The notes under the pieces: model-generated
Seen by the model: the letters and a program-made list of their open reading frames with translations, nothing else
The model's database searches: none
Told to the model about the DNA's origin: nothing
Translations under genes and position numbers: made by a program
From: Amycolatopsis oliviviridis
GTDB lineage: Bacteria > Actinomycetota > Actinomycetes > Mycobacteriales > Pseudonocardiaceae
DNA length: 64,000 nucleotides
Direction: 5' to 3'
Assembly (NCBI RefSeq): GCF_014654365.1
Contig: NZ_BNAY01000009.1
Span: forward strand, 367,977-431,976
Shown here: positions 33,393 to 44,195 of the stretch, one piece after another
How positions within the stretch are numbered: the first letter of the stretch is position 1
How the letters are laid out: each line of letters starts with the position of its first letter

Positions 33393-33429
33393 CGCGGGCC
33401 CGGTGATCGAGGAAGGCACCGGGCCCGCG
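33393..33429 (+). terminator. Terminator after the MscS-like gene
   Basis: Perfect 13-bp arms CGCGGGCCCGGTG (33393-33405) and complement (33417-33429), 11-nt loop, 6 nt after the stop codon. Confidence 0.85.
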
Positions 33430-33599
33430 TGGAGTCGAAGGGGCCCATCGTCGCGGAGCACGTGGCGGAGGGCCCTTTTCGCATCCTGTGAGAGTCCTTA
33501 GCGGCTCCTGAGCCGTCTCTCTGTTCCGCACCTCACACTCCCTAGGGAATGGCTCCGGAACGGAGCATGTTGGAGCGGTAGACGGAGAGGGGTGCGGAC

Positions 33600-34241
33600 G
33601 TGGACTTCCTGCTGCACAACGGTGTCACGGTGCTCGGACAGTGGATCTCCTTCGCCGAGCTGGCGGGGCAGGTGTTCGCGCTCGCCGTGGTCTTCCTGGC
33701 GCAACGCCGCACGCTGTGGACCTGGCCGGTCCAGGTCGGTGCCACCGTGCTGCTGTTCTCGGTCTACATCTCCGCGCACCTCGGCGGCCTCGCGACCAGG
33801 CAGGTCGCGATCCTCGCCATCTCGATCTACGGCTGGTGGGCGTGGTCCCGCCGCAGCGACCCGGTCTACGGCGTCGTCGTCCGCAAGGGCCGTCTCGGCG
33901 AGCGCCTGGCGATGCTCGGCGCGTTCGCGATCGGCACCACCGCGATGGCGCTGGTCCTCGACGCGCTGAACGCCTCGTGGGCGCCCTGGCCGGACGCCGC
34001 GATCTTCGTCGGCACGCTGGTCGCCTTCGCCGCGCAGGGCGCCGGTCTCGTCGAGTTCTGGCTGGTGTGGCTGGTCGTCGACGCGATCGGCGTGCCGCTG
34101 CAGCTCTCGTCGGGCCTGTACTTCTCCGCGGCGGTCTACATCGTGTTCGCCGGGCTGGTCGTGCACGGCTGGTGGAGCTGGAACCGCACCGCGAAGCAGG
34201 TGCGGACCGCTCCCGCAGGCCTCTCCACGGCGGGCCGCTGA
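33600..34241 (+). CDS. pnuC: Nicotinamide riboside transporter PnuC
   Basis: 213 aa, seven hydrophobic helices. The PnuC signature region SIYGWWAWSRR at about 76-86 and the aromatic-rich VYIVFAGLVVHGWWSWNRT at the end fit the family. PnuC facilitates uptake of nicotinamide riboside for NAD synthesis, trapped by phosphorylation inside. No kinase gene (nadR or nrk) is adjacent and no riboswitch is evident upstream. Starts at a GTG with GGAGAGGGG. Confidence 0.9.
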   Translation: MDFLLHNGVTVLGQWISFAELAGQVFALAVVFLAQRRTLWTWPVQVGATVLLFSVYISAHLGGLATRQVAILAISIYGWWAWSRRSDPVYGVVVRKGRLGERLAMLGAFAIGTTAMALVLDALNASWAPWPDAAIFVGTLVAFAAQGAGLVEFWLVWLVVDAIGVPLQLSSGLYFSAAVYIVFAGLVVHGWWSWNRTAKQVRTAPAGLSTAGR

Positions 34242-34249
34242 CCCCGCGT

Positions 34250-34304
34250 TTCGTCCTCTGAATGCGGTATTTGCGCGACGCAAGTACCGCATTCAGAGGA
34301 CGAA
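34250..34304. terminator. Bidirectional terminator palindrome between pnuC and lldD
   Basis: 26-nt arms (34250-34275 and 34279-34304) with a 3-nt loop and a single G-U-compatible mismatch. It begins 9 bp after the pnuC stop and ends 10 bp before the stop of the convergent gene. Its sequence is unrelated to the GAAGG-core palindromes. Confidence 0.85.
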
Positions 34305-34313
34305 TTGCGTCGG

Positions 34314-35525
34314 TCAGCGCATGGTGGCGTGCGACGGCTTGAGGTCGGCGAGGGTGCGGACGCCCAGCAGCTGCATGGTCCGGGTCATCTCGGCGCGCAG
34401 GATGTCCACGCAGCGCTGAACGCCGCGCTCGCCCCCGGCCATCAGGCCGTAGAGGAACGCGCGCCCGATGAGCACCGCGTCGGCGCCGCGCGCGATCGCG
34501 GCCACGATGTCGCCGCCGGAGAGGATGCCGGTGTCGACCCACACCTCCGCGTCGCCCTGGATCTCGTCGAGCACCGCGGGCAGCAGTTCGATCGGGGTCG
34601 GCGCGCGGTCGAGCTGGCGGCCGCCGTGGTTGGACAGCAATACCGCGTCGGCGCCGTGCTTGACCACGTCACGGGCGTCGTCGACGTTCTGGATCCCCTT
34701 GACCACGAGCTTGCCCGGCCAGGTCTGGCGGACCCAGTCGAGGTCGTCGAAGTTCAGGGTCGGGTCGAAGAGCTGGTTGAGCAGTTCGGCGACCGTGCCG
34801 TCGAACTGGCTCAGCGAGGCGAAGGTCAGCGGTTCGGTGGTCAGCAGGTTGAACCACCACGACGGGTGCATCGCCCCGTCGACGAAGGTCTTGAGGGTGA
34901 GCGCGGGCGGGATGGTCAGCCCGTTGCGGACGTCGCGCAGCCGCGCGCCGGCGACCGGGGTGTCCACCGTCAGCATGAGCGTGTCGAAGCCGGCGGCCCA
35001 GGCGCGATTCATCAGATCTTCGCCCGCTTTGTGGTCGCGCCAGACGTAGAGCTGGAACCACTTGCGGGCCTCGGGCGCGGCCGCCGCGAGGTCTTCGATC
35101 GACGTCGTCGCCATCGTCGACAACCCCATCGGGATGCCGTTGCGCTGCGCGACGCGGGCCACCGCGGACTCGCCTTCGTGGTTCATCATCCGGGTGAACC
35201 CGGTCGGCGCGAACGCGAACGGCAGCGCCGAACGCTTGCCGAGGATCTCCTTGCTCGTGTCCACATCGGACACGCCGCGCAGGACGTTCGGGTGGAATTC
35301 CACGCTGCGGAAGGCCTGCCGGGCGCGGCGGAGGCTGTCCTCCAGCTCCGCGGCGCCGTCGGTGTAGTCGAACGCGGCGCGCGGGGTGCGCTTGCGGGCG
35401 AGCATCCGGAGGTCGGCGATCGTGTGCGCGCCCGCCAGCCGCCGTTCGGTCGGGTTGAGCACGATCGGCTTCGGCCGCAGGATCTGCTTCAGCTCACTCG
35501 GCTTCGGCAGTCGACGCTTGGTCAC
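34314..35525 (-). CDS. lldD: FMN-dependent alpha-hydroxy acid (L-lactate) dehydrogenase
   Basis: 403 aa. TIM-barrel of the lactate/glycolate oxidase family: APTGFTRMMNHEGE, the FMN-contacting QLYVWRD and VDTPVAGARLRD, the substrate lysine in KLVVKGIQ, the catalytic His in SNHGGRQLDRAPTP, and DTGILSGGDIV and GRAFLYGLMAGGE. It oxidises L-lactate (or a related 2-hydroxy acid) to pyruvate, passing electrons to quinone or oxygen. Mycobacterial LldD2 is similar in length. The next gene on the strand is aceE, which consumes pyruvate. Confidence 0.88.
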   Translation of the reverse strand: MTKRRLPKPSELKQILRPKPIVLNPTERRLAGAHTIADLRMLARKRTPRAAFDYTDGAAELEDSLRRARQAFRSVEFHPNVLRGVSDVDTSKEILGKRSALPFAFAPTGFTRMMNHEGESAVARVAQRNGIPMGLSTMATTSIEDLAAAAPEARKWFQLYVWRDHKAGEDLMNRAWAAGFDTLMLTVDTPVAGARLRDVRNGLTIPPALTLKTFVDGAMHPSWWFNLLTTEPLTFASLSQFDGTVAELLNQLFDPTLNFDDLDWVRQTWPGKLVVKGIQNVDDARDVVKHGADAVLLSNHGGRQLDRAPTPIELLPAVLDEIQGDAEVWVDTGILSGGDIVAAIARGADAVLIGRAFLYGLMAGGERGVQRCVDILRAEMTRTMQLLGVRTLADLKPSHATMR

Positions 35526-35595
35526 ACTCGCTCACCCTTCCCGCTTCCCCGGAAACATCCGATGTCTCACCCTAGCCCGCTGCTCGCTGGATGCA

Positions 35596-35642
35596 ATGAA
35601 GGGGCCTTTCATCGCAAAATTTGCAATGAAAGGCCCCTTCAT
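35596..35642. terminator. Terminator palindrome after aceE
   Basis: 23-nt arms (35596-35618 and 35620-35642) around one base, one mismatch. Shares ATGAAGGGGCCTTTCAT and GCAAAATTTGC with the palindrome at 27104-27160. Confidence 0.82.
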
Positions 35643-35649
35643 CTCAACG

Positions 35650-38445
<2,796 letters not shown>

Positions 38446-38847
38446 GGGGTCTCCTTGCGAAAGGTGGTAGCTGGTTGTGCTCGTACTCGGGCGTGTTCGC
38501 CGTCCATCGTCGTCCTCCGGTTCCGTTCGCGTCACCGCTACTGATCGGTAACGTCCACGGACCCGATTGCGACACACCTCGCACGCGCCTGTACTCGCGC
38601 GCGCGTTTTCTCTCCCACCCTAAAGCAGGCCGTTCGGGGGTGCCCAAGCGCGCCCGGATTGACCCTCCGGGAGTGGGCTGAATGTCCGTATGCCGCGACA
38701 CGAGTTGTTCAAGATCCGGTGTGGACGGTTGCGCGGATCGCTTCACCAGTGTTCGCTAACGGGCATCGTGTACCCGAGTGTGGTGCCCGCCCGGTCGAAT
38801 CCGGCCGAGCGACACCACGCTCCGTCGTAGTTGGAGGAGTGACAGCA
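38446..38847. other. Intergenic region between aceE and DUF3052
   Basis: 402 bp between divergent genes, expected to carry both promoters. A CGGGCATC/GGTGCCCG hairpin lies near 38760-38790. No clear consensus promoter or gene was seen. The AAGGAG site of aceE and GGAGGAG (38833-38839) for the DUF3052 gene mark its ends. Confidence 0.5.
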
Positions 38848-39276
38848 GTGGTCGCCGCGGGAGACGCTGATCAGAGCAGCGTCGCCGAAAGGCTCGGGAT
38901 CAAGCCGGACATGGTGGTCCAGGAGATCGGCTGGGACGAGGACGTCGACGACGACCTTCGTGCGGCGATCGAGGAACAGATCGGCGGCGACATCCTCGAC
39001 GAGGACGCCGACGAGGTCATCGACGTGGTGCTGCTGTGGTGGCGCGAGGACGACGGTGATCTCGGCGACACGCTGATCGAGGTCCGGACCCCCTTGAACG
39101 AGAACGGCGTGATCTGGGTGCTGACCCCGAAGACGGGGCAGCCAGGGCACGTCGAGCCGAGCGAGATCGCCGAAGCGGTGCCGCAGGTCGGGCTCGCCCA
39201 GACGGCCAACATCAGCGCCGGTCCCAAGTGGGCGGGCACGCGGCTGGTGTCGCCGAAGTCGAAGACCAAGCGGTGA
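38848..39276 (+). CDS. DUF3052 family protein
   Basis: 142 aa from the GTG at 38848, with GGAGGAG 8 nt upstream; another GTG at 38839 is inside the ribosome site. The conserved text SVAERLGIKPDMVVQEIGWDED and DDDLRAAIEEQIGGD, then EVIDVVLLWWREDDGDL, is the Rv2239c family. Acidic, cytosolic and without known motifs. Its place before ahpE is conserved in mycobacteria. Function unknown. Confidence 0.88.
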   Translation: MVAAGDADQSSVAERLGIKPDMVVQEIGWDEDVDDDLRAAIEEQIGGDILDEDADEVIDVVLLWWREDDGDLGDTLIEVRTPLNENGVIWVLTPKTGQPGHVEPSEIAEAVPQVGLAQTANISAGPKWAGTRLVSPKSKTKR

Positions 39277-39352
39277 CCCGGGGAGCCGCGCGATCGACAC
39301 GATAGGGTTGTCCTCGCAGGCCCCTGTTCGCTCTTGAGAGGAAACCGCCGGT

Positions 39353-39814
39353 ATGGCCGTCGAGGTCGGATCGCAAGCCCCGGACTTCACGCTCAACGAC
39401 TACAACAAGCAGGCCGTGAAGCTGTCGTCCTTCCAGGGCGACAAGCCGGTCCTGCTGGTGTTCTACCCGTTCGCGTTCAGCGGTATCTGCACCGGCGAGC
39501 TGTGCCAGCTCCGGGACGAGTTCGCGGACTACGACGGCAACGGCGTCCAGGTCATCGGTGTGTCGGTGGACACCCCGTTCTCGCTCAAGGCGTGGGCCGA
39601 GCAGGAGGGCTACCAGTTCCCGCTGCTTTCGGACTTCTGGCCGCACGGTGAGGTCGCGAAGGCCTACGGCGTCTTCAACGAGGCGGCCGGCCTGGCCACC
39701 CGCGGCACCTTCCTGATCGACAAGGACGGCGTCGTGCGGTTCGCCGAGGTCAACCAGCCCGGCGAGGCTCGCGACCAGCAGGCGTGGAAGAAGGCCGTGG
39801 CCTCCCTGGCCTGA
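39353..39814 (+). CDS. ahpE: AhpE-type one-Cys peroxiredoxin
   Basis: 153 aa. The thioredoxin-fold active site is FYPFAFSGICTGELC, with the peroxidatic Cys46 and a second Cys51 as in AhpE. It reduces hydroperoxides and peroxynitrite and is recycled by mycothiol/mycoredoxin in Actinobacteria (family knowledge). The later RGTFLIDKDGVVRF segment is conserved. GAGAGGAAA precedes the ATG; a TAGGGT -10-like hexamer lies about 50 nt upstream. Confidence 0.93.
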   Translation: MAVEVGSQAPDFTLNDYNKQAVKLSSFQGDKPVLLVFYPFAFSGICTGELCQLRDEFADYDGNGVQVIGVSVDTPFSLKAWAEQEGYQFPLLSDFWPHGEVAKAYGVFNEAAGLATRGTFLIDKDGVVRFAEVNQPGEARDQQAWKKAVASLA

Positions 39815-39823
39815 GTCTTCACC

Positions 39824-39849
39824 GGTGGCACCCGTACGCGGGTGCCACC
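39824..39849 (+). terminator. Terminator between ahpE and tRNA-Val
   Basis: Perfect 11-bp arms GGTGGCACCCG (39824-39834) and complement (39839-39849), with loop TACG. Ends 4 bp before the tRNA. Confidence 0.85.
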
Positions 39850-39853
39850 TCCC

Positions 39854-39925
39854 GGGCGCATAGCTCAGCGGGAGAGCACTCGGTTTACACCCGAGCGGTC
39901 GTAGGTTCGATCCCTACTGCGCCCA
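39854..39925 (+). tRNA. tRNA-Val (anticodon UAC)
   Basis: Full cloverleaf: acceptor GGGCGCA/TGCGCCC, D stem GCTC/GAGC, anticodon stem CTCGG/CCGAG with loop TTTACAC (anticodon TAC), T arm GTAGG-TTCGATC-CCTAC, discriminator A. CCA is not encoded (CCG follows). It reads GUA, a rare codon in this GC-rich genome. Confidence 0.97.
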
Positions 39926-39973
39926 CCGAAAACCCGGCGACAACCCGCCGAGCGCGGGACTACTTTCAGCCGC

Positions 39974-40933
39974 ATGCACGACCTGACGTGGCGGCCGCTC
40001 GCCCGCGAGGACGCCCAGGCGTCCGCGGACCTCCTCAACGCCATGGAGACCGTCGACGGGATCGGCGAGAACTACACGGCGGAGGACACCCTCCAGGAGC
40101 TGATCGACCCGTACGCGGACCTGGAGCGCGCGAGTCTCGCGGCCTTCGACGGCGACGTGATGGCCGGCTACATGAAGATCCGCTTCAAGCCGTCCGCGGA
40201 AGAGATCCATCGGGTCTTCCTCGACGGCGGGGTCCACCCCGGGTATCGCCGCCGCGGGATCGGCGGCGCGCTCGTCGACGCGGGGGTGGCGGCGGCCAAG
40301 GTGGTGCACGCGTCGCATCACCCGGACTCGAAGCTCGTGGTGGACGTCAACCGGCCCGAGCGCATCGCCGGTCTCGCCGAACTCGTCCGGTCCCGGGGGT
40401 TCACGCCGGTGCGTTACTTCCAGCGGATGGAGCACTCGCTCGGCGCCTTGGACGGTCCGGCGATCCCGGACGGGTTCGTGGTCGAGCCGTGGTCGGAGCG
40501 GAACGACGAGGACTTCCGCACGGTCCGGAACGAGGCGTACCGGGACTACTGGGGCGCGGCGCCGATGCCCGCCGATCTCTGGCGGAACAAGATCACCAAC
40601 CAGACGTTCCGGCCCGACATCAGCTTCCTGCTCCGCGAGGAGGCGACGGGCGCCGCGGTGGGGATGCTGGTGACCCTGTGGTGGGAGGCCGACACGGAGG
40701 CCACGGGCGTCCGTGACGCGCACTTCATGGTGATCGGAACGCTCCGGGAGTACCGGCGGCGGGGCGTCGCCGGTGCGTTGATGGGACACGCGTTGCGGGC
40801 CGCCGTCGATCGGGGCTACGACCGCGCCAGTTTGAACGTGGACTCGGCGGACCCGGCCGGGGCGTTCGGGGTCTTCGAGAAGGCCGGCTTCGCGCCGAAG
40901 ATGCGCTTCGTGCGATGGGCCCTCGAAGCCTGA
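39974..40933 (+). CDS. Tandem-GNAT acetyltransferase (MshD-like)
   Basis: 319 aa with two GNAT domains. The first (1-155) has VHPGYRRRGIGGALVDAG as its acetyl-CoA loop. The second (165-319) has GTLREYRRRGVAGALMGHAL and ends ASLNVDSADPAGAFGVFEKAGF. Mycothiol synthase MshD has the same double layout and length, but MshD-defining residues cannot be judged by eye. TACTTT ends 7 nt before the ATG, so the start looks leaderless. It lies 48 bp after tRNA-Val. Confidence 0.8.
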   Translation: MHDLTWRPLAREDAQASADLLNAMETVDGIGENYTAEDTLQELIDPYADLERASLAAFDGDVMAGYMKIRFKPSAEEIHRVFLDGGVHPGYRRRGIGGALVDAGVAAAKVVHASHHPDSKLVVDVNRPERIAGLAELVRSRGFTPVRYFQRMEHSLGALDGPAIPDGFVVEPWSERNDEDFRTVRNEAYRDYWGAAPMPADLWRNKITNQTFRPDISFLLREEATGAAVGMLVTLWWEADTEATGVRDAHFMVIGTLREYRRRGVAGALMGHALRAAVDRGYDRASLNVDSADPAGAFGVFEKAGFAPKMRFVRWALEA

Positions 40934-40970
40934 CCTCGACGCAAGTAGAGGACTAAATGCGGGGGGAGAC

Positions 40971-41021
40971 ACGTGAAGGCCCCCTTCCCTCGGCTGAATC
41001 GAGGGAAGGGGGCCTTCACGT
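40971..41021. terminator. Terminator palindrome after the GNAT gene
   Basis: Perfect 22-bp arms (40971-40992 and 41000-41021) with a 7-nt loop. Each arm holds GAAGGCCCCCTTC, as in the element at 27191. It is followed at 41052-41088 by an unrelated 16-bp stem with one G-U pair. Confidence 0.85.
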
Positions 41022-41051
41022 ACCCCCACACCAGTGGAACGTCCGGGTTTT

Positions 41052-41088
41052 GGCGGTCTGGTCTGCCCCCTCGGCAGGCCAGACCGCC
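41052..41088. terminator. GC-rich hairpin facing the AhpD-like gene
   Basis: Arms 41052-41067 and 41073-41088 pair over 16 bp with one G-U pair. Downstream of the minus-strand AhpD-like gene, about 130 bp past its stop. The stretch between (41089-41217) holds nothing I recognise. Confidence 0.6.
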
Positions 41089-41217
41089 GGTGCGCCGCGC
41101 CGCGGGTGGCGAACTTTCGGCTGCACAAGAGAAGAGGCGGTCGGGACTGCCCAGATACATCAAGATCGGCGGCCATTGGAGTGATACCGGGCCGTGAGGG
41201 GCGACCACGTAAAGCGA

Positions 41218-41721
41218 CTACGCGCGGATGAGCCTGTTCGCCAGGGTCGACATCGTGTAGGCCCCGATGCCCATGACGACTTCCAGGGCGTTCCGCTCGG
41301 TGAATCCGTGCCCGAAGAAGGCCCGCAGCGTCTCGTCGTCCACGCCGCCGGCGGTTTCGAGCACCGCCAGCGTGAACTGCCGGACGGCTTCCAGCCGCTC
41401 GTCGGGAACGGGCTCTTGCGAGCGAAGCGCCGCGATGACGTCGTCGTCCGCGTGATGGCCCTTCAGCCTGCCGGTGTGGATCTCGACGCACACTTCGCAG
41501 CCGTTCCGGGTCGCCACGGTCATCACGACTGTCTCCCGCGCGAGCGGGTCGAGCGTGGTCTTTTCGAAGCTCGCGCTGAGCCTCAGGAACCCGTCGAGCA
41601 GTTCCGGCGACGACGCCTGCCGGGCGACGGCGGTGGGGAGGTGGCCGAACTTCCGGATGGTCGCCTCCATCGAACGGCGCGAAGCTCCGGGCGCGGTTTC
41701 GAGGGTGTGGTCGGTGAACAA
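41218..41721 (-). CDS. Carboxymuconolactone decarboxylase / AhpD-like protein
   Basis: 167 aa from a TTG with AAGGGG 5 nt upstream. The CMD fold carries CEVCVEIHTG, the Cys-x-x-Cys and His relay typical of AhpD-type peroxidase/disulfide reductases. An N-terminal arm (about 35 residues) precedes the core. It is divergent from a MarR gene, 14 bp between starts. It probably removes peroxides or keeps thiol partners reduced, under control of the MarR protein. Confidence 0.85.
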   Translation of the reverse strand: MFTDHTLETAPGASRRSMEATIRKFGHLPTAVARQASSPELLDGFLRLSASFEKTTLDPLARETVVMTVATRNGCEVCVEIHTGRLKGHHADDDVIAALRSQEPVPDERLEAVRQFTLAVLETAGGVDDETLRAFFGHGFTERNALEVVMGIGAYTMSTLANRLIRA

Positions 41722-41735
41722 GGCAGCCCCTTAAG

Positions 41736-42254
41736 ATGGTCAACGTGGTTGACGAAAAGGTAAACCAGGTTGTCGAACAAGGCAAGCGAGTTCCCGAAAC
41801 TCCCGGGTTCGAGCTGCCGTTGCTGCTGTTCGCGGGCTTCCGGTCGATCATCGACCGGCTGCACGCCGAGCTGGCCGAGCAGGGGCATCCCGACGTCCGT
41901 CCCGCGTACGGCTTCGCCCTGCAGGCGATCGGCCTCGGTGGCGCGACGGCGAGCGAGATCGGGCGGCGGCTCGGGGTCAGCAAGCAGGCGGCGGGCAAGA
42001 CCGTCGACAAGCTGGAGCAGCTCGGTTACGTCGAGCGCGCCGACGATCCGGCCGACGCGCGGCGCAAGGTCGTGCGGCTCACCGGCCGCGGGATCGACTC
42101 ACTCCGCCGGTCCGCGGCGATCTTCGACGAGCTGCGCGAGGACTGGGTCGGCACGCTGGGCGCGGGCCGAGTCCGCGCGCTCGAAACCGACCTTCGCGCG
42201 ATGGCGCCGGCGGACGGCTTCCGGCTCGACGTCGCGGGCTGGTTCGGAGCCTAG
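41736..42254 (+). CDS. MarR-family regulator
   Basis: 172 aa as annotated from ATG 41736. The winged-helix region contains LGGATASEIGRRLGVSKQAAGKTVDKLEQLG and the wing YVERADDPADARRKVVRLT. Residues 1-23 are low in hallmark content, and a palindrome sits over codons 2-6, so the true start may be downstream and this region may be the operator. It is divergent from an AhpD-like gene; MarR proteins of this kind often respond to oxidants or phenolics. Confidence 0.82.
   Translation: MVNVVDEKVNQVVEQGKRVPETPGFELPLLLFAGFRSIIDRLHAELAEQGHPDVRPAYGFALQAIGLGGATASEIGRRLGVSKQAAGKTVDKLEQLGYVERADDPADARRKVVRLTGRGIDSLRRSAAIFDELREDWVGTLGAGRVRALETDLRAMAPADGFRLDVAGWFGA
41739..41753. promoter_or_regulatory. MarR operator candidate
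   Basis: GTCAACGTGGTTGAC is a perfect inverted repeat (GTCAAC/GTTGAC, 3-nt spacer) inside the start of the MarR gene. The same half-site GTTGAC appears in the operator at 4980-4999 with a 4-nt spacer. Placement between the divergent genes suggests self- and neighbour control. Confidence 0.5.
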
Positions 42255-42670
42255 AAAGGACAACCCGGGTTCGGCGCGTCCTGCGAGAGCGGGCTCCCGT
42301 GCGGCAGCACGTAAAGCACCTCCAGGACCACCGGCGTCGTCCCGAGGTTCCGTCCGATGTGGACGGTGTCGCTCGGCTCGGTGAAGACCGCACCCTTGCG
42401 GTACAGGCCGTCGAGCCCGCAGTCGGCCGAGTTGTGCGTCAGCGTGCCGTTCTTGACGTACGCGTACAGCTTCCCGTCGTGATAGTGCCAGCCGGTGTAC
42501 CCGCCGGGCTGGATGACGACCTCTCGCAGCACGTAGTCGGTGTCCCCGACCGTCTTCTGCTTGAAGATCGTCCCGGTCACCCCGGACCCCGGGGTCGCCC
42601 CGGCCGTCCCGGGGACGGCGAGCGCGAGGACGAGCGTGGCGAGCAGCGTGGTCACAGACCGCAGGCGCAT
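42251..42670 (-). CDS. Secreted small cupin protein
   Basis: 139 aa. Signal peptide (MRLRSVTTLLATLVLALAV, cut after GTAGA) then a cupin barrel with WHYHDGKLYAYVKNGTLT, three metal-ligand-like histidines or tyrosines, and CGLDGLY plus a second Cys near the end (PGCPF) that may form a disulfide. Cupins of this type bind a divalent metal and a small ligand; the role is unknown. TACCGT ends 7 nt before the ATG, consistent with a leaderless start. Confidence 0.8.
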   Translation of the reverse strand: MRLRSVTTLLATLVLALAVPGTAGATPGSGVTGTIFKQKTVGDTDYVLREVVIQPGGYTGWHYHDGKLYAYVKNGTLTHNSADCGLDGLYRKGAVFTEPSDTVHIGRNLGTTPVVLEVLYVLPHGSPLSQDAPNPGCPF

Positions 42671-42698
42671 ACGGGAAACGGTACCGCGACGGGCAAGG

Positions 42699-44195
42699 TC
42701 AGGGCGCCCGAAGCGTCCGCCGCAGCATCTTCCCGCTCTCCGTCCGCGGCAGCCGTTCCCGGAAATCGAACCGGCGCGGTGTCTTGAACCCGGCGAGCTC
42801 CGCCCGGCAATGCTCTTCGAGCCGCTCCGCCAGCTCGGAGTCCCCGGCGACACCTTCGACCGGTTGCACGACGGCGACGACCCGTTGTCCCCATTCGGGA
42901 TCCGGTTCCCCGATCACCGCGACGTCGGCGACGTCGGGATGGCTCAGCAGCCGCGCCTCGATCTCGGCCGGGTAGATGTTCACCCCGCCGGAAAGGATGA
43001 GATCCGTCCGCCGGTCGCACAGGAACACCCGGCCCGCGGGGTCGAGGTAGCCGACGTCCCCCACGGTGACGAACTCCCCGGAGCGCGCGGCGGCCGTCTT
43101 GTCCGGATCGTCGTGGTAGTCGAATTTCGTGTGCGCGGAACTGAAGTAGAGCGTCCCGGTCTCCCCCGCGGGGAGCTCCCGGCCGTCGTCGTCGAGGACC
43201 TTCACCCGCACGCCGTCCAGCGGCTCGCCGACGGTGCCCGGCTCGGCGAGCCAGTCCCGGGCGTGCACCGCCGTGATCAGGCCCTCGGACGCGCCGTAGT
43301 ACTCGTGGACCACCGGCCCGAGCCAGGCGAGCGTGCGCTCCTTGACCTCCCGGGGGCACGGCGCGGCGCCGTGGATCACCGAGACCAGGCTCGACAGGTC
43401 GTAGTGCGCGCGGACGTCCTCGGGCAGCCGCAGCATGCGGTGGAACATCGTCGGCACCAGATGCGTGCTCGTCACGCGGTGCTTTTCGGTGAGCCGCAAT
43501 GTTTCCGTGGCGTCGAACCGGTCCATCAGCACGAGCGTGTGCCCGAGATGCAGGATCGCGGTCGAGAACATGCCGGGCGCGGCGTGGTACAGCGGGCAGG
43601 CGACGAGGTGCACGCCGTGCCCCGGCAGGACGTCCAGGCGTTCGAGGACGTGCGCGTGGATCGGGTGCAGCGCCGGTGGTCGCCCGGACAGCGCGCGCCG
43701 GACGCCTTTGGGGCGTCCCGTGGTCCCGGAGGTGTAGAGCATCGTCTGCCCGGCGGTCCGGTGCTCCGGCGTGGTGACGGGCAGATCCGCGCCCCAGGAC
43801 GCGTAGTCGGCCCAGCCCGGCGTCTCGCCGCGCGAAAACCGGTGCAGGCTTCCCAGTTCCGCGGTGCACGTGGCCGCGATGTCCGCGTCCGCGACGGCCA
43901 CCTTGGCGCCGCTGTTGGCCGCGATGTAGGCGATCTCCCCCGGCGAGGACCGGTGGTTGACCGGGGTGAAGTACATCCCCGCCTGCAAGGTCGCCAGCAG
44001 CAGCTCGTAATAGGTGAGTCCATTGTGGATGATCGCGACGACGCCGTCGCCCTCGCCGAGGCCGAGCTCCCGCAAAGCGTGGGTCAGCTGGTTCGCGCGC
44101 GCCGAGAGTGCGCCGAAGGTGGTCTCCCGCCCGTCGACGTCGATCACCGCGACGCGGCCGGGGTCCTGGGCCGCGACTTCGTAGAACGTGCTCAT
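42699..44195 (-). CDS. AMP-dependent acyl-CoA synthetase/ligase
   Basis: 498 aa. Adenylate-forming fold with the P-loop YTSGTTGRPKG (154-164), HGAAPCP and YYGASEG, the GYLD/CDR hinge text VGDVGYLDPAGRVFLCDR and the C-terminal catalytic lysine in ESGKMLRR. It activates a carboxylic acid as acyl-AMP then acyl-CoA. Substrate is unknown; the adjacent TetR gene suggests an inducible fatty or aromatic acid pathway. Its ATG overlaps the tetR stop by 4 nt (ATGA). Confidence 0.9.
   Translation of the reverse strand: MSTFYEVAAQDPGRVAVIDVDGRETTFGALSARANQLTHALRELGLGEGDGVVAIIHNGLTYYELLLATLQAGMYFTPVNHRSSPGEIAYIAANSGAKVAVADADIAATCTAELGSLHRFSRGETPGWADYASWGADLPVTTPEHRTAGQTMLYTSGTTGRPKGVRRALSGRPPALHPIHAHVLERLDVLPGHGVHLVACPLYHAAPGMFSTAILHLGHTLVLMDRFDATETLRLTEKHRVTSTHLVPTMFHRMLRLPEDVRAHYDLSSLVSVIHGAAPCPREVKERTLAWLGPVVHEYYGASEGLITAVHARDWLAEPGTVGEPLDGVRVKVLDDDGRELPAGETGTLYFSSAHTKFDYHDDPDKTAAARSGEFVTVGDVGYLDPAGRVFLCDRRTDLILSGGVNIYPAEIEARLLSHPDVADVAVIGEPDPEWGQRVVAVVQPVEGVAGDSELAERLEEHCRAELAGFKTPRRFDFRERLPRTESGKMLRRTLRAP

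Noticed and set aside
33430..33599. Riboswitch upstream of pnuC
   Set aside because: Only short runs of complementarity; no recognisable NAD, preQ1 or thiamine aptamer core.
40940..40962. Possible link between GAGGACTAAATGCGG and the palindrome at 34250
   Set aside because: Shared words are short and not in the same arrangement; likely chance.
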